A DNA stretch of 64,000 bases, taken from Chloroflexota bacterium (GTDB lineage Bacteria > Chloroflexota > Anaerolineae > Anaerolineales > Anaerolineaceae). Under the pieces are notes generated by a model, which did not search any database, was not told the origin of the DNA, and was given only the letters and a program-made list of their open reading frames with translations. Where the stretch lies: positions 1 to 64,000 of the forward strand of contig JAAYKH010000021.1 in the NCBI GenBank assembly GCA_012522475.1. The letters are read 5' to 3'. Below are positions 47,387 to 56,782 of this stretch, piece by piece; the stretch's first letter is position 1, and each line of letters starts with the position of its first letter. The translations under genes were made by a program, and so were the position numbers.

Positions 47387-47486
47387 GATATTAATTTAAA
47401 ATGGGCAACCTCGTTTTGGTCAGTTGCCCGGTTCTTCATGGTTGAGGTTGAAAATTAAAAACAAAAACTTCCACAATGGACGTGGT

Positions 47487-47714
47487 TTATTGACCGAACA
47501 TAACCGTTAACATGGTCAGGATAAAAAAAGCCACGCTGAGAATAATGGTTATCCAGAACAAGGTTTTCTCGACACCACGCCTTTTTGTATAAACGCCGCC
47601 TACGTCACCGCCACCGGTCAGCCCACCCAAACCAACGCCTTTACTCTGCAGGATGATGCTCGCAACAAGCGCTATAGACGTTATAATTAAAGCTATGCTA
47701 AAATAGTTTTCCAC
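47487..47714 (-). CDS. secG: Protein-export membrane protein SecG
   Basis: A 75-residue protein with two membrane helices and the SecG loop SKGVGLGGLTGGGDVGGVYT. It is an accessory part of the SecYEG channel. The start is GTG, with a strong AAAGGAGG ribosome site. It is probably first in an operon with the binding protein, ATR and DUF554 genes. Confidence 0.9.
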   Translation of the reverse strand: MENYFSIALIITSIALVASIILQSKGVGLGGLTGGGDVGGVYTKRRGVEKTLFWITIILSVAFFILTMLTVMFGQ

Positions 47715-47737
47715 ACGTGCCTCCTTTAACAGGCATG

Positions 47738-47767
47738 ATTATACCCATAATTCAAAATAATCGTCAA
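47738..47767 (-). promoter_or_regulatory. Promoter for secG
   Basis: Minus strand: TTGACG (complement of 47762-47767), 18-base spacer, perfect TATAAT (complement of 47738-47743). It is one of the best consensus promoters in the window. Confidence 0.65.
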
Positions 47768-47771
47768 CCCA

Positions 47772-48839
47772 ATGAACGAAACCAAGTTTGCAATCCACAT
47801 TCACACCCACTACTCCGATGGCAATGCTTCTCATGAAGAGCTGGTAAAAATCGCAGCGAAAGCGGGGTTGCATGGGATCATCACCACAGATCATAACATC
47901 TGGCTGGATGGTTTGGAAGGGTATTATGGCCAGGGTAAACAGAAGGTCATGCTGCTTGTTGGCGAAGAGATCCATGATCGCACCCTCGATCCACCAGGAA
48001 ACCACTTACTTGCCATTAATGCACGCAAAGAATTATCTCGATTTAGCGATTCCCCTCAGCAATTAATCGATCAAATACAGCACAGTGGTGGACTTTCTTT
48101 CCTGGCTCACCCTGTTGAAGACCCATTGGAAGAATTCAACCAAAAGGACTTTTCATGGCGCGATTGGGATATTCATGGCTTTACCGGGATTGAGCTTTGG
48201 AACCACATGAGTGAATTCAAAAGCGTCAGTTCCGGTTATTTTTCAGCCGCGGTGAATGCCCTGTTCCCCAAACAGATGTCGCTTGGACCATTGGAGCGAA
48301 CGCTCTCGCTCTGGGATCAATTGATTGCTTCACGAATGCAGAAAATCGTCGCAATTGGTGGTGTTGACGCCCATCAACTCCAGTACAAATTGGGTCCGTT
48401 TTCGATTTGGATCTACCCATACCTCCATCATTTTAAAAGTGTGACCACGCACATCATCAACTCCAAGCCGCTCAGCGGATCATTTCCTGATGACCGGAAT
48501 ATGCTCATACGCTCACTCGAACAGGGACATTGTTTTGTCGCTTATGACTTACCGGCGCCAACCGATGGCTTCATGTTCTCAGCTAACAATGAAGAGGGTC
48601 GTTTTATTATGGGGGACGCGGTGAAAATTCAAAATGGTCTGACCTTTCAAATTTGCTTACCCAGGCAAACGCTATGCCGATTATTGAAAGACGGAAAAAT
48701 CCTTAAGGAGTGGACAGATCACAAAGTGTGCACCCATATCACAACAGACCCGGGTGTCTATCGAGTGGAAGCCTTCATTCCTTATAAGGGGAAAATGCGC
48801 GGTTGGATCTTCAGCAACCCCATCTATGCGTGGCTTTAG
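47772..48839 (+). CDS. PHP-domain metal-dependent phosphoesterase
   Basis: A 355-residue protein. The PHP metal motifs are [17 protein letters not shown] at the start, [15 protein letters not shown] and LAHPVED; the later GGVDAHQL adds a further metal ligand. It probably hydrolyses a phosphoester; the substrate is unknown. The last 4 bases overlap the end of rtcB on the other strand. Confidence 0.83.
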   Translation: MNETKFAIHIHTHYSDGNASHEELVKIAAKAGLHGIITTDHNIWLDGLEGYYGQGKQKVMLLVGEEIHDRTLDPPGNHLLAINARKELSRFSDSPQQLIDQIQHSGGLSFLAHPVEDPLEEFNQKDFSWRDWDIHGFTGIELWNHMSEFKSVSSGYFSAAVNALFPKQMSLGPLERTLSLWDQLIASRMQKIVAIGGVDAHQLQYKLGPFSIWIYPYLHHFKSVTTHIINSKPLSGSFPDDRNMLIRSLEQGHCFVAYDLPAPTDGFMFSANNEEGRFIMGDAVKIQNGLTFQICLPRQTLCRLLKDGKILKEWTDHKVCTHITTDPGVYRVEAFIPYKGKMRGWIFSNPIYAWL

Positions 48840-50293
48840 CCTTTGATCACAATCAAGGGCTTGATTAAGGCGACTTTTTTTGCTATGCCTGCACCGACAA
48901 CGCTTTCAACAACCTGGTTCACATCTTTGTAGGCTTGTGGGGCTTCTTCTGCCAGCCCGGGTAGTGACCCAGCCCGAACATCAATTCCATCCTGCTCGAG
49001 CTGTTGCAATAAGGTCTCGTCCCAAATACTGCGTTTTGCTTGCGAACGGCTCAAGACACGGCCACCTCCCTGACAGCATGAGCCAAAGCACCGTAACATG
49101 CTGGTTTCTGTGCCGGTTAGCACCCACGAACCCGTGCCCATCGAACCAGGCACCAGAACTGGTTGACCGATCTCTTGATACTCTGTGGGTAAACCCTCAG
49201 TTCCAGGCCCGAAAGCTCGGGTTGCCCCTTTTCGATGAACACAAACCATCTTTTGATCGCCGTTAACTTGATGTCGCTCAAATTTTCCGATGTTATGAGC
49301 AATATCATAGACCTGTCTTAATTGCCAACGATCGACCTTGCCAGCCAATACGGTTTCAAAAGCCTGACGCACATTGTTGGTCAAAATTTGACGGTTAAGA
49401 AAAGCATAATTGGCAGCACAGCGCATTGCAGCCAGGTAATCCTGGCCTTCATCTGATGTAATCGGAGCGCACACAAGCTGTTTGTCCGGAAGTTTGATGC
49501 CATATTTGGTAACAGCGCTTTGAAGGCGGCGTACATAATCGGTGCAAATCTGGTGACCGAAGCCGCGCGATCCCGTATGAATTTGCACAGCAAGTTCACC
49601 ACGATAAAGCCCCATTGCCCCAGCAGCCACCTCATCGAACACCTCTGTGACAAGATCAACCTCAATAAAATGGTTTCCGCTTCCCAAGGTTCCCAGCTGA
49701 TTTTTACCGCGTTCCATCGCCCGTGAGCTGACTTTCCCCGGGTCTGCCCCGGGTAAACAACCCTGGTCTTCAGTCCGTCGGAGGTCTTCCGCCGCGGTAT
49801 AAACGTCATCCTTGGCCCAATTCGCGCCCCGCAAACAAACTTCAACCATCTCAGCGTTGGATAACTTCTTACGTCCACCAACGCCAACACCGCTTGGGCA
49901 AAGCTGGTCCACAACAGTTGCTAAATCGGATAGAAAAGGCGTCGCTTCTTCTAACGTTATTCGCGAAGATAATAAGCGAACGCCACAGTTGATATCATAA
50001 CCAATTCCGCCGGGTGAAATCACACCGGTTTCAAGATCCGTTGCAGCGACACCACCAATTGGAAATCCATACCCCTGATGCATATCCGGCATGACCATAA
50101 CCGCCTCAACCAGACCTGGTAAAGTGCTGGCATTGACCGCTTGTTCAATTGAGTTATCTTTCAGCGCGTCTTGAAGTAATGCCTGAGAGGCGAACACCCG
50201 CACTGGGACTCGCATATCAGAGCGAAAATCCTTTGGAATCTCCCATTCATAATCGCTGAGTTTGGTGAAAGTTTTTTCTGTAATTGTGCTCAT
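48836..50293 (-). CDS. rtcB: RtcB-family RNA ligase with altered guanylation residue
   Basis: A 485-residue RtcB protein; the family joins 2',3'-cyclic phosphate and 5'-OH RNA ends via a GMP-His intermediate. Metal ligands are conserved: D100 and C103 (GYDINCG), N207-H208 (GSGNHFIE), H239 (HTGSRG) and H333 ([10 protein letters not shown]). The guanylation motif, normally CHGAGRxxSR, reads [11 protein letters not shown], so the nucleophile His is Gln408. This is read directly from a CAG codon. Either the enzyme is inactive, uses another residue, or has changed role. GGAGGG precedes the ATG. It is cotranscribed with archease, 11 bases upstream. Confidence 0.88.
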   Translation of the reverse strand: MSTITEKTFTKLSDYEWEIPKDFRSDMRVPVRVFASQALLQDALKDNSIEQAVNASTLPGLVEAVMVMPDMHQGYGFPIGGVAATDLETGVISPGGIGYDINCGVRLLSSRITLEEATPFLSDLATVVDQLCPSGVGVGGRKKLSNAEMVEVCLRGANWAKDDVYTAAEDLRRTEDQGCLPGADPGKVSSRAMERGKNQLGTLGSGNHFIEVDLVTEVFDEVAAGAMGLYRGELAVQIHTGSRGFGHQICTDYVRRLQSAVTKYGIKLPDKQLVCAPITSDEGQDYLAAMRCAANYAFLNRQILTNNVRQAFETVLAGKVDRWQLRQVYDIAHNIGKFERHQVNGDQKMVCVHRKGATRAFGPGTEGLPTEYQEIGQPVLVPGSMGTGSWVLTGTETSMLRCFGSCCQGGGRVLSRSQAKRSIWDETLLQQLEQDGIDVRAGSLPGLAEEAPQAYKDVNQVVESVVGAGIAKKVALIKPLIVIKG

Positions 50294-50304
50294 TTGATGC
50301 CCTC

Positions 50305-50715
50305 CTAAACATCAAAAGTGATGGTGATTGAAAAGCCAGTGGCCGTTCTTTCCAGATTCAGGTCATGAAATGTAACAGCCTTGATATCTCGTTCCCAGGT
50401 CAGAATCCTTCGCCCGGTTGACTGAACTGAAATTTCATTTTGGCCATTTTCAAAAGAAAAATCGGATAAGGCTAAACCTTTCTCCTCAACGAAAAACAAT
50501 AATTCGGTCAGGAAGTCAACAACTACCGTTTCATGGTTTCCATGAGGAATAGTGAAATTTTGATGCGTCTTAGATTGAGCTGTTTCCAGCACTGCATCCA
50601 TGAGGGCGTACAGTCCCTCAGCAGCCTGCTTAAGCAAGCTTGGGAAGTCCCTCGCCCAAACCTGCAGCGCGATATCTGCTGTGTGTTCAACCTCTTTATA
50701 TCCGTTCAATGCCAT
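50305..50715 (-). CDS. Archease (RtcB activator)
   Basis: A 136-residue protein with the archease metal-site motifs [12 protein letters not shown] near the N-terminus and [13 protein letters not shown] near the C-terminus. Archease speeds RtcB guanylation and turnover. The gene starts 11 bases after a minus-strand TATAAT, so its mRNA leader would be only a few bases. The next gene is rtcB. Confidence 0.9.
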   Translation of the reverse strand: MALNGYKEVEHTADIALQVWARDFPSLLKQAAEGLYALMDAVLETAQSKTHQNFTIPHGNHETVVVDFLTELLFFVEEKGLALSDFSFENGQNEISVQSTGRRILTWERDIKAVTFHDLNLERTATGFSITITFDV

Positions 50716-50722
50716 ACTTGAG

Positions 50723-50732
50723 TATAATTATA
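50723..50732. promoter_or_regulatory. Overlapping divergent -10 boxes (archease / fhaA)
   Basis: The 10-base palindrome TATAATTATA gives a perfect TATAAT on the plus strand (50723-50728) and on the minus strand (50727-50732). The starts of fhaA (50747) and archease (50715) are both within 20 bases. The two promoters cannot be occupied together. Confidence 0.5.
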
Positions 50733-50746
50733 CCGGATTGAGTACC

Positions 50747-51538
50747 ATGAACACGAATTTTGACCGTTTGGAAGCAAGATTGCGCAGTCTCTTTGAGAAA
50801 AAGCTGCCAAAACTTTTCACAGGGCACCAACCACAGCTTCCACTGGTGGAGCAAATCATTGATTTAATGCGAAGTCATACGTTAGGGGATGATGAAGGAA
50901 GCCTTCACGCACCTGACAAATACATTATCAGTGTTTCACCAGAAGATCTGGACGAATGGCAGTTGCACCAAGACATCCTCGATGAACTCACCAATTCAAT
51001 CCTCGAGATGGGAACGTCCTTGGGCTTGATCTTTTCAAAGGCCCCTCAGATTGAACTGGAACAACGATCACGGATTGCTATTGGCACTTATATGCTCACA
51101 GCTCATTTTTCCGCCTCTGATCCACATCTTTCGGATACGGCAGCATTGGATCATGACAGGGGAGATGTCAACAAATCAACCCCACCTGAAAACGCCATAC
51201 TCATCATCGACGGGAAAACCACTTACCCATTAAACAAACCTGTGATCAATATTGGTCGTCATTCAAACAATGACCTGGTGCTCACCAATCCACATGTCTC
51301 GCGCCATCATGCCCAACTACGGGTGATTAAAAATCACTATGTTGTCTTTGATGTCGGCTCAATGGGTGGTTTATTCTTAAATAACCGGCGGGTCTCACAG
51401 GCTACTTTACATGCCGGCGATGTTTTACGGATTGGGGCAGTCAACCTTATTTACAACCAGGAACCTACCAGCACCTTCCAAACATCGGTGTTCCCTGTTG
51501 ATGATTTGAACGAAAATCAGGGAGAGGGTTTTGAATGA
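50747..51538 (+). CDS. FhaA-like protein (DUF3662 + FHA domain)
   Basis: 263 residues from ATG 50747; an ORF extending 49 codons further upstream would run through archease. The N-terminal DUF3662 domain (about 1-125) contains DKYIISVSPEDLDEW. The C-terminal FHA domain (about 160-255) has INIGRHSNNDLVL, HVSRHHAQL and the DVGSMGGLFLNN loop. FHA domains bind phosphothreonine. In Actinobacteria FhaA acts in cell-wall control with Ser/Thr kinases. No kinase gene is in this window. It overlaps the next gene by 4 bases. Confidence 0.87.
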   Translation: MNTNFDRLEARLRSLFEKKLPKLFTGHQPQLPLVEQIIDLMRSHTLGDDEGSLHAPDKYIISVSPEDLDEWQLHQDILDELTNSILEMGTSLGLIFSKAPQIELEQRSRIAIGTYMLTAHFSASDPHLSDTAALDHDRGDVNKSTPPENAILIIDGKTTYPLNKPVINIGRHSNNDLVLTNPHVSRHHAQLRVIKNHYVVFDVGSMGGLFLNNRRVSQATLHAGDVLRIGAVNLIYNQEPTSTFQTSVFPVDDLNENQGEGFE

Positions 51539-51966
51539 ATGCCGTTGTGGTGCTTGGACTGCGTATCTTTTTTTTGATCGTATTATATGGTTTTGTAGGG
51601 TGGATTAGCTTCATCATATTTAAAGACCTGCAAACACTTTTCGATCTTAAGCGTTCCCAGGTTGCTCCAATTGTCCTGAGCGTCATTGTCAACCAGGAAT
51701 CTCTTGAAAAACAATACACAAAATCCGAGATTATCCTCGGGCGCGATCCAGATTGTGATCTAACCATCGCGGATGAAACCGTTTCTCTCAGACATTGCAA
51801 ACTATATTATCATCACAAACAATGGTGGGTCCGTGATTTAGAATCAACCAACGGTTCATTTATCAACAACACATTCATCGAGTCACCTGTTGTGGTGATA
51901 GATGGTGATGAATTAAAACTAGGTAAAGTCCCCATCACCATACGATTTGATCAACAGGTAAGATAG
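51535..51966 (+). CDS. FhaB-like membrane-anchored FHA protein
   Basis: A 143-residue protein with one N-terminal membrane helix (about 7-27) and an FHA domain (about 55-140): IILGRDPDCDLTIAD, VSLRHCKLYYHHK and DLESTNGSFINN. It is likely a cytoplasmic-facing phosphothreonine reader at the membrane. The order fhaA-fhaB with 4-base overlap matches the actinobacterial wall-synthesis locus. Confidence 0.87.
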   Translation: MNAVVVLGLRIFFLIVLYGFVGWISFIIFKDLQTLFDLKRSQVAPIVLSVIVNQESLEKQYTKSEIILGRDPDCDLTIADETVSLRHCKLYYHHKQWWVRDLESTNGSFINNTFIESPVVVIDGDELKLGKVPITIRFDQQVR

Positions 51967-51975
51967 GAGATCAAA

Positions 51976-52842
51976 ATGCTTGCTGCCCCTGTATTAGCAG
52001 TTATTGGCGGGTCGGGGTTATATAATTTCAGCGACTTAAAGGATACCCAGACCATTGAAGTGGACACACCTTTTGGTCCACCCAGCTCACCAATTACAAT
52101 TGGAAAATTGTCCGGAAAACCGGTTGCTTTCCTCGCACGTCACGGCATCGGTCACATCTACCCACCCAGCGAAGTCCCCTATCGTGCTAATATTTATGCA
52201 CTTAAATCCTTAGGAGTCCGCCGGATTGTCAGCGTTAGCGCCTGTGGATCATTACGCGAATCCTATGCACCCGGCCACATTGTCATTCCCAATCAAATTT
52301 TTGATTTTACGCACCAACGCAAACGCTCCTTTTTTGAAACAGGGCTGGTTGCACACGTCAACGTTGCCGATCCATTTTGCGAAGCGCTGTCAGATGTCCT
52401 TGAAGAAGCAATCCAGGAAACGGGTGCAACTTACCATCGAGGGGCGACTTACATCACCATCGAGGGGCCACGCTTCTCGACCAAGGGCGAATCAAACCTC
52501 TATCGCTTGTGGGACATCGACATCATCGGAATGACAGCCTCACCGGAGGCGTTTCTCGCCCGTGAAGCAGAAATCTGTTATGCCACCATGGCCCATGTTA
52601 CCGATTACGATGTCTGGCATACCACGCTAGAATCGGTCACTGTGGAGATGATTGTCCAAACACTTCTTAATAACCTCAGTGTTGCTCAGCAAGCAATTAA
52701 AAATATGGTCGCCAAGATTGATCCCAATGTACATTGCGGATGCGAGGATAGCTTAAAAGATGCGATCATCACCAATCAAGACCATATTGACCCTGCAATG
52801 ATCGAGAAACGGTCGTTGTTAATGAAAAAATATCTGGGATAA
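51976..52842 (+). CDS. mtnP: S-methyl-5'-thioadenosine phosphorylase
   Basis: A 288-residue PNP-family enzyme that cleaves methylthioadenosine to adenine and methylthioribose-1-phosphate. Motifs are VIGGSGLYNF, ARHGIGHIYPPSEVPYRANI, SVSACGSLRE and EGPRFSTKGES, plus GMTASPEAFLAREAEICYA. GGAG lies upstream of the ATG. It sits 9 bases after fhaB and 2 bases before the SEDS-PBP gene, so a purine-salvage enzyme is embedded in a wall-synthesis operon. Confidence 0.9.
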   Translation: MLAAPVLAVIGGSGLYNFSDLKDTQTIEVDTPFGPPSSPITIGKLSGKPVAFLARHGIGHIYPPSEVPYRANIYALKSLGVRRIVSVSACGSLRESYAPGHIVIPNQIFDFTHQRKRSFFETGLVAHVNVADPFCEALSDVLEEAIQETGATYHRGATYITIEGPRFSTKGESNLYRLWDIDIIGMTASPEAFLAREAEICYATMAHVTDYDVWHTTLESVTVEMIVQTLLNNLSVAQQAIKNMVAKIDPNVHCGCEDSLKDAIITNQDHIDPAMIEKRSLLMKKYLG

Positions 52843-52844
52843 TC

Positions 52845-55490
52845 GTGCTAAGGCTGTTCTCTCATCGGGATCAAGAGGTTCCTAACAAACACATTCAAAG
52901 CAGGTTAATGATTGTTGCGGGTGTGGTAATTTTAACTTATGGCCTGATCCTGACTCTAGCCCCTGCTATTCGTTACCATGCTGGTCTCGAACGCTTCCAA
53001 TTCCAGCACTGGATTGGCATTCTCGCCTGGTTTCTGTCATTCTCAGTTTTACACCATCAAACTCAGCGACATCTACCCGAAAGTGATCCTTATCTCCTGC
53101 CGCTTGCTGCACTTCTGAGTGGGATTGGTTTGCTCACCATCTGGCGGCTTTTTCCCAGTCTCGGGTTGCGCCAAATGGCATGGCTGGTTTTAGCCTGTTT
53201 GCTTGGTTTGATTGTTGTAAATTTCCCACGATTATTACAGTTTTTACGACGTTATAAATATATCTGGTTGGTTCTCGGCCTGTTGCTAACTGGTTTAACC
53301 ATCTTCCTGGGAACGAACCCTCAGGGTGAAGGATCAACTCGTTGGTTATATGTGTTTGGGATACACTTTCAACCCTCTGAACCCTTAAAATTGTTGTTGA
53401 TTGCTTATCTCGCGGGTTTTTTCACAGATCAGCTTACAGTTCGTGGAAAACAATTTGAGGTGTTTCTGCCAACCCTGGTGGTAACTGGTCTTGCCTTAAT
53501 GCATTTAATTTTCCAGGGCGATTTGGGAACCGCCATCATTTTCATGCTCATCTACCTAGCCATGCTGTTCACCTCGGGTGGGAGCCTCTGGGTCTTCTGG
53601 TTAACACCTGTGTTGATCGCCATTGCAGGATTGGCTGGATACATGCTGACTGACATTGTCCAGCTGAGAATAGATGCATGGTTAAAACCCTTTAGCGATC
53701 CAACAGGCGCCACCTACCAGGTGGTTCAATCAATGATCGCCATTGCAGAAGGTAATTTAATTGGAACAGGAGCTGGCCTGGGCAGTCCGGGGTTGATTCC
53801 GGTCGCTGTTTCTGATTTTATTTTTTCAGCCCTGGCTGAAGAACTTGGCTTGTTGGGCATTGCTGCGGTTATTGTCCTGTTTTTTCTCTTAATCTACCGC
53901 GGCATAAAAATCGCTGCCTCAACAAATAACTCTTTCTACCGACATCTGTCCTTAGGGCTGACTTTTTATTTTGGAATCCAGGGTATTTTGATTATCGGTG
54001 GAAACATCGGTTTGCTACCCCTCACAGGGGTAACACTCCCATTGCTTTCATACGGTGGATCATCATTGGTGGTATCTTTTTTGGGCGTTCTAACGCTGTT
54101 GACAATCAGCCACCAACCAGAGTCAGACAACCAAACCAAAACAATTCCCCTTCCGCGCTATGCGCTGATCGGCGTAATACTGGTTTTGTTTTTTATCATT
54201 GAAATTATCGGGGCAAGCCTGCTATCTTTTTGGTTTAGCCCGGCGTTAGTGGACAGACCAGAAAACCCACGCTGGATCATAGATGATCGGTTTGTACAAC
54301 GGGGAGAGATCGTTGATCGTGACAACCAGACTATCATCACCAATACCGGCATTACAGGCAATTTCAGCCGCACAAGTGACCATATCCCCCTCTACCCGGT
54401 GATCGGGTATACCGATCCGGTCTTTGGTCAAACTGGGATCGAAGCCACCATGTTCAATTACCTAAGAGGAAAAATCGGTTACACATTTGCTACCCAATTT
54501 CGTCAGCGGCTGCTTTACAATCAACCGCCCAAAGGGTTGGATGTGCGTCTGACAATAGATTTGGGCCTTCAGCGGTCAGCTGACGATCTCCTTGAAGGTT
54601 ATCAGGGTGCAATTGTAATTATGAACGCCGCCTCTGGTGAGATTTTAACCATGGCGTCTCACCCGTATTTTGATGCCGCATATTTACAAGAAGACTGGGA
54701 TACGCTTCTTGTCGATGAAACTGCACCCTTGCTCAACCGCGCCACCCAGGGTTTATATCCCCCAGGGGCAACCCTGTTCCCATTCATAATTATCGATGAT
54801 GCTTTGATAAGCACACAATTACAAGAACCTGAAGATCGATTAACAGTCAAGACCGCAGACCTCAATTGTGCCCTCAAGCCTCAAAAACCCCTTACCTGGC
54901 AAAGCATTATCGCCAATGGATGCCAAACGGCTCAAATGACGGTCGCCGCAGATGTCGGAAGCGACGCGCTCATCAATCTGTATGCTGATCTTGGCTTTTT
55001 TACCAGCCCCCAATTGCATCTTCCGGTTGCTGATGCAGCTGCGTCCAACACAATTGATCTAAACGCATTTTTTAGCGGAGAAGGAAACTTCAAGCTGAGC
55101 CCATTACAAATGACGATGGCTGTTAGTACGCTTTCTAACCAGGGCGTGTTGCCCGGCCCGCGAATCGTCAATGCCTATAATGACCCCGTTGAAGGGTGGA
55201 GCACTTTGCCAAAATTACAGGCCAATGTTGAAACATTTGACGCCGTTTCAATAAATCGGGTCAACAATCTGCTCAGACAATCAAATTATCCCTATTGGCA
55301 GGTTGTATCGACAGTTATGACAGAAGACCAGCAGCCAGTGACATGGTTTATTGCGGGTACTTCAGCAGATTGGCAAGGTCAACCCATTGCAACCGTCGTC
55401 GTCCTGGAACTTGATGCGCCTTCCCTGGCCGAATCTATCGGCAGGGCATTAATTGAAGAAGCTATTCAATTTTTAGGGCAGGCCCAGTAA
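52845..55490 (+). CDS. SEDS glycosyltransferase fused to a degenerate class B PBP domain
   Basis: An 881-residue fusion starting at GTG. Residues about 20-422 are a FtsW/RodA-type SEDS domain, with the catalytic Asp kept (D324 in VSDFIFSALAEELG) and the signature TGVTLPLLSYGGSS. One more helix (about 438-462) leads to an extracytoplasmic PBP-like domain (about 475-880). That domain has lost the transpeptidase residues: SxxK is A642-T-L-F645 in PPGATLFP, SxN is G692-C-Q694, and no KTG precedes the WFIAGTS strand. The fold landmarks are otherwise clear, so this is a pseudo-transpeptidase, perhaps an activator of the linked polymerase. It is the last gene of fhaA-fhaB-mtnP-SEDS::PBP. Confidence 0.88.
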   Translation: MLRLFSHRDQEVPNKHIQSRLMIVAGVVILTYGLILTLAPAIRYHAGLERFQFQHWIGILAWFLSFSVLHHQTQRHLPESDPYLLPLAALLSGIGLLTIWRLFPSLGLRQMAWLVLACLLGLIVVNFPRLLQFLRRYKYIWLVLGLLLTGLTIFLGTNPQGEGSTRWLYVFGIHFQPSEPLKLLLIAYLAGFFTDQLTVRGKQFEVFLPTLVVTGLALMHLIFQGDLGTAIIFMLIYLAMLFTSGGSLWVFWLTPVLIAIAGLAGYMLTDIVQLRIDAWLKPFSDPTGATYQVVQSMIAIAEGNLIGTGAGLGSPGLIPVAVSDFIFSALAEELGLLGIAAVIVLFFLLIYRGIKIAASTNNSFYRHLSLGLTFYFGIQGILIIGGNIGLLPLTGVTLPLLSYGGSSLVVSFLGVLTLLTISHQPESDNQTKTIPLPRYALIGVILVLFFIIEIIGASLLSFWFSPALVDRPENPRWIIDDRFVQRGEIVDRDNQTIITNTGITGNFSRTSDHIPLYPVIGYTDPVFGQTGIEATMFNYLRGKIGYTFATQFRQRLLYNQPPKGLDVRLTIDLGLQRSADDLLEGYQGAIVIMNAASGEILTMASHPYFDAAYLQEDWDTLLVDETAPLLNRATQGLYPPGATLFPFIIIDDALISTQLQEPEDRLTVKTADLNCALKPQKPLTWQSIIANGCQTAQMTVAADVGSDALINLYADLGFFTSPQLHLPVADAAASNTIDLNAFFSGEGNFKLSPLQMTMAVSTLSNQGVLPGPRIVNAYNDPVEGWSTLPKLQANVETFDAVSINRVNNLLRQSNYPYWQVVSTVMTEDQQPVTWFIAGTSADWQGQPIATVVVLELDAPSLAESIGRALIEEAIQFLGQAQ

Positions 55491-55507
55491 GCTCCCGTTT
55501 CCTGGGT

Positions 55508-55529
55508 GCTCCTCGTAAAGGAGCTTATT
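55508..55529 (+). terminator. Weak terminator-like hairpin between convergent genes
   Basis: A 6-bp stem GCTCCT/AGGAGC with loop CGTAA, followed by TTATT. The T run is poor. It lies between the ends of the SEDS fusion gene and tyrS. Confidence 0.3.
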
Positions 55530-56739
55530 CGATCACGCGAATAAAGTGGCGTTTGCCAACCTGCACAATCGTATTCGGATGAACGTATAAATAGGGATCA
55601 TCAACAGAGTTACCGTCAATTTTTACCCCGTGTTGCTCAATGAGCCGACGAGCCTGGCTCTTGCTGCTCACCAAACCGCTATCCACTAAGATCTCCAGCA
55701 AGAAGGGTTCGCCAAGCGGTTTAAATTCAGCGATACGATCGGGAAGCTCCCCTTTTTGAAACAGGTTAATGAATTCCGTCCGTGCGTGTTGTGCCTGCGT
55801 TTCACCGAAAAATGCAGCGGTGATCTCCTCTGCGAGTTCCATCTTTGCATCGCGAGGATGAAGGTCACCTGTTTTTATTGCGCTTTCGAACGCCTCAATT
55901 TTTTCTACCGACCAGCGGGTAACCAGACGAGAATAACTCGGCATTGCGAAATCCGGCACACTCATCACCTTGCCAAACATATCCTCAGGAGTGGTGTTCA
56001 GCGGAATATGGTTGCCGAGAGATTTACTCATTTTCAATGTGCCGTCGGTTCCGGGAAGAATGGGCAAAATAATGCCAATGTTAGGCTTGACCTCTAAAAA
56101 AGTCATGATCTTTCGGGCTGCATTGACAATATTAAATACCTGGTCCGACCCACCAACCTGGACATCGGCTTCTAAGGCATAAGCGTCATAACCTTGCATA
56201 ATGGCATAAAACAATTCATGAAAATAAATTGCCTCTTCACTTTCCCAACGTTTGCGAAAATTTTCGCGCGACAAGAACTGTTGTAAAGTGAAATTTGATG
56301 CAAGTTGAATCAAATCTTTAAAGGTCAGGCCGGTTAACCATTCAGCGTTGTAACGAATTTCCGTCTTTTCTTTATCCAAAATCCGAAAGGCTTGTTCAGC
56401 ATAGGTTTCAGCGTTCTGCTTCGCCTCCTCAGGGGTGAGTTGTGGCCGCAATTTGTCTTTGTCCGAAGGGTCGCCAATCAACGCCGTATAAGTACCGATT
56501 AGAAAAATAGCCTGGTGTCCCAACTCTTGAAATTGGCGCAGCTTTCTCATTGTTACTGTGTGACCGATATGCAAATCAGATGTACGCGGATCGTAGCCGC
56601 AGTACACTCTTAACGGCCTTCCTTTCCGGTCAGCTTCAATTAAGCGCTCACGCAATTCATTTTTCATAACCTCGTACATCGCCGGGTCGCCATATTCAAC
56701 GCCGCGCATCAAGTATGTGACCTGTTGATTGATATTCAT
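55525..56739 (-). CDS. tyrS: Tyrosyl-tRNA synthetase
   Basis: About 404 residues. It charges tRNA-Tyr. Class I motifs are DLHIGH and LKMSKSLGN. The C-terminal S4 RNA-binding domain is SKSQARRLIEQHGVKIDG and the following strands. I choose ATG 56739 because AAGGAG lies six bases before it; an ATG two codons earlier overlaps that site. The gene is preceded by a structured leader of about 140 bases and a good promoter. Confidence 0.93.
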   Translation of the reverse strand: MNINQQVTYLMRGVEYGDPAMYEVMKNELRERLIEADRKGRPLRVYCGYDPRTSDLHIGHTVTMRKLRQFQELGHQAIFLIGTYTALIGDPSDKDKLRPQLTPEEAKQNAETYAEQAFRILDKEKTEIRYNAEWLTGLTFKDLIQLASNFTLQQFLSRENFRKRWESEEAIYFHELFYAIMQGYDAYALEADVQVGGSDQVFNIVNAARKIMTFLEVKPNIGIILPILPGTDGTLKMSKSLGNHIPLNTTPEDMFGKVMSVPDFAMPSYSRLVTRWSVEKIEAFESAIKTGDLHPRDAKMELAEEITAAFFGETQAQHARTEFINLFQKGELPDRIAEFKPLGEPFLLEILVDSGLVSSKSQARRLIEQHGVKIDGNSVDDPYLYVHPNTIVQVGKRHFIRVIE

Positions 56740-56782
56740 ACTCATCTCCTTACTGTCAAGCTGTTTTCTATCGTATTCATGC

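Noticed and set aside
49381-49914. A 177-codon frame inside rtcB in another frame of the same strand
   Set aside because: rtcB motifs are unmistakable across this stretch; the alternative frame has no recognisable domain or ribosome site.
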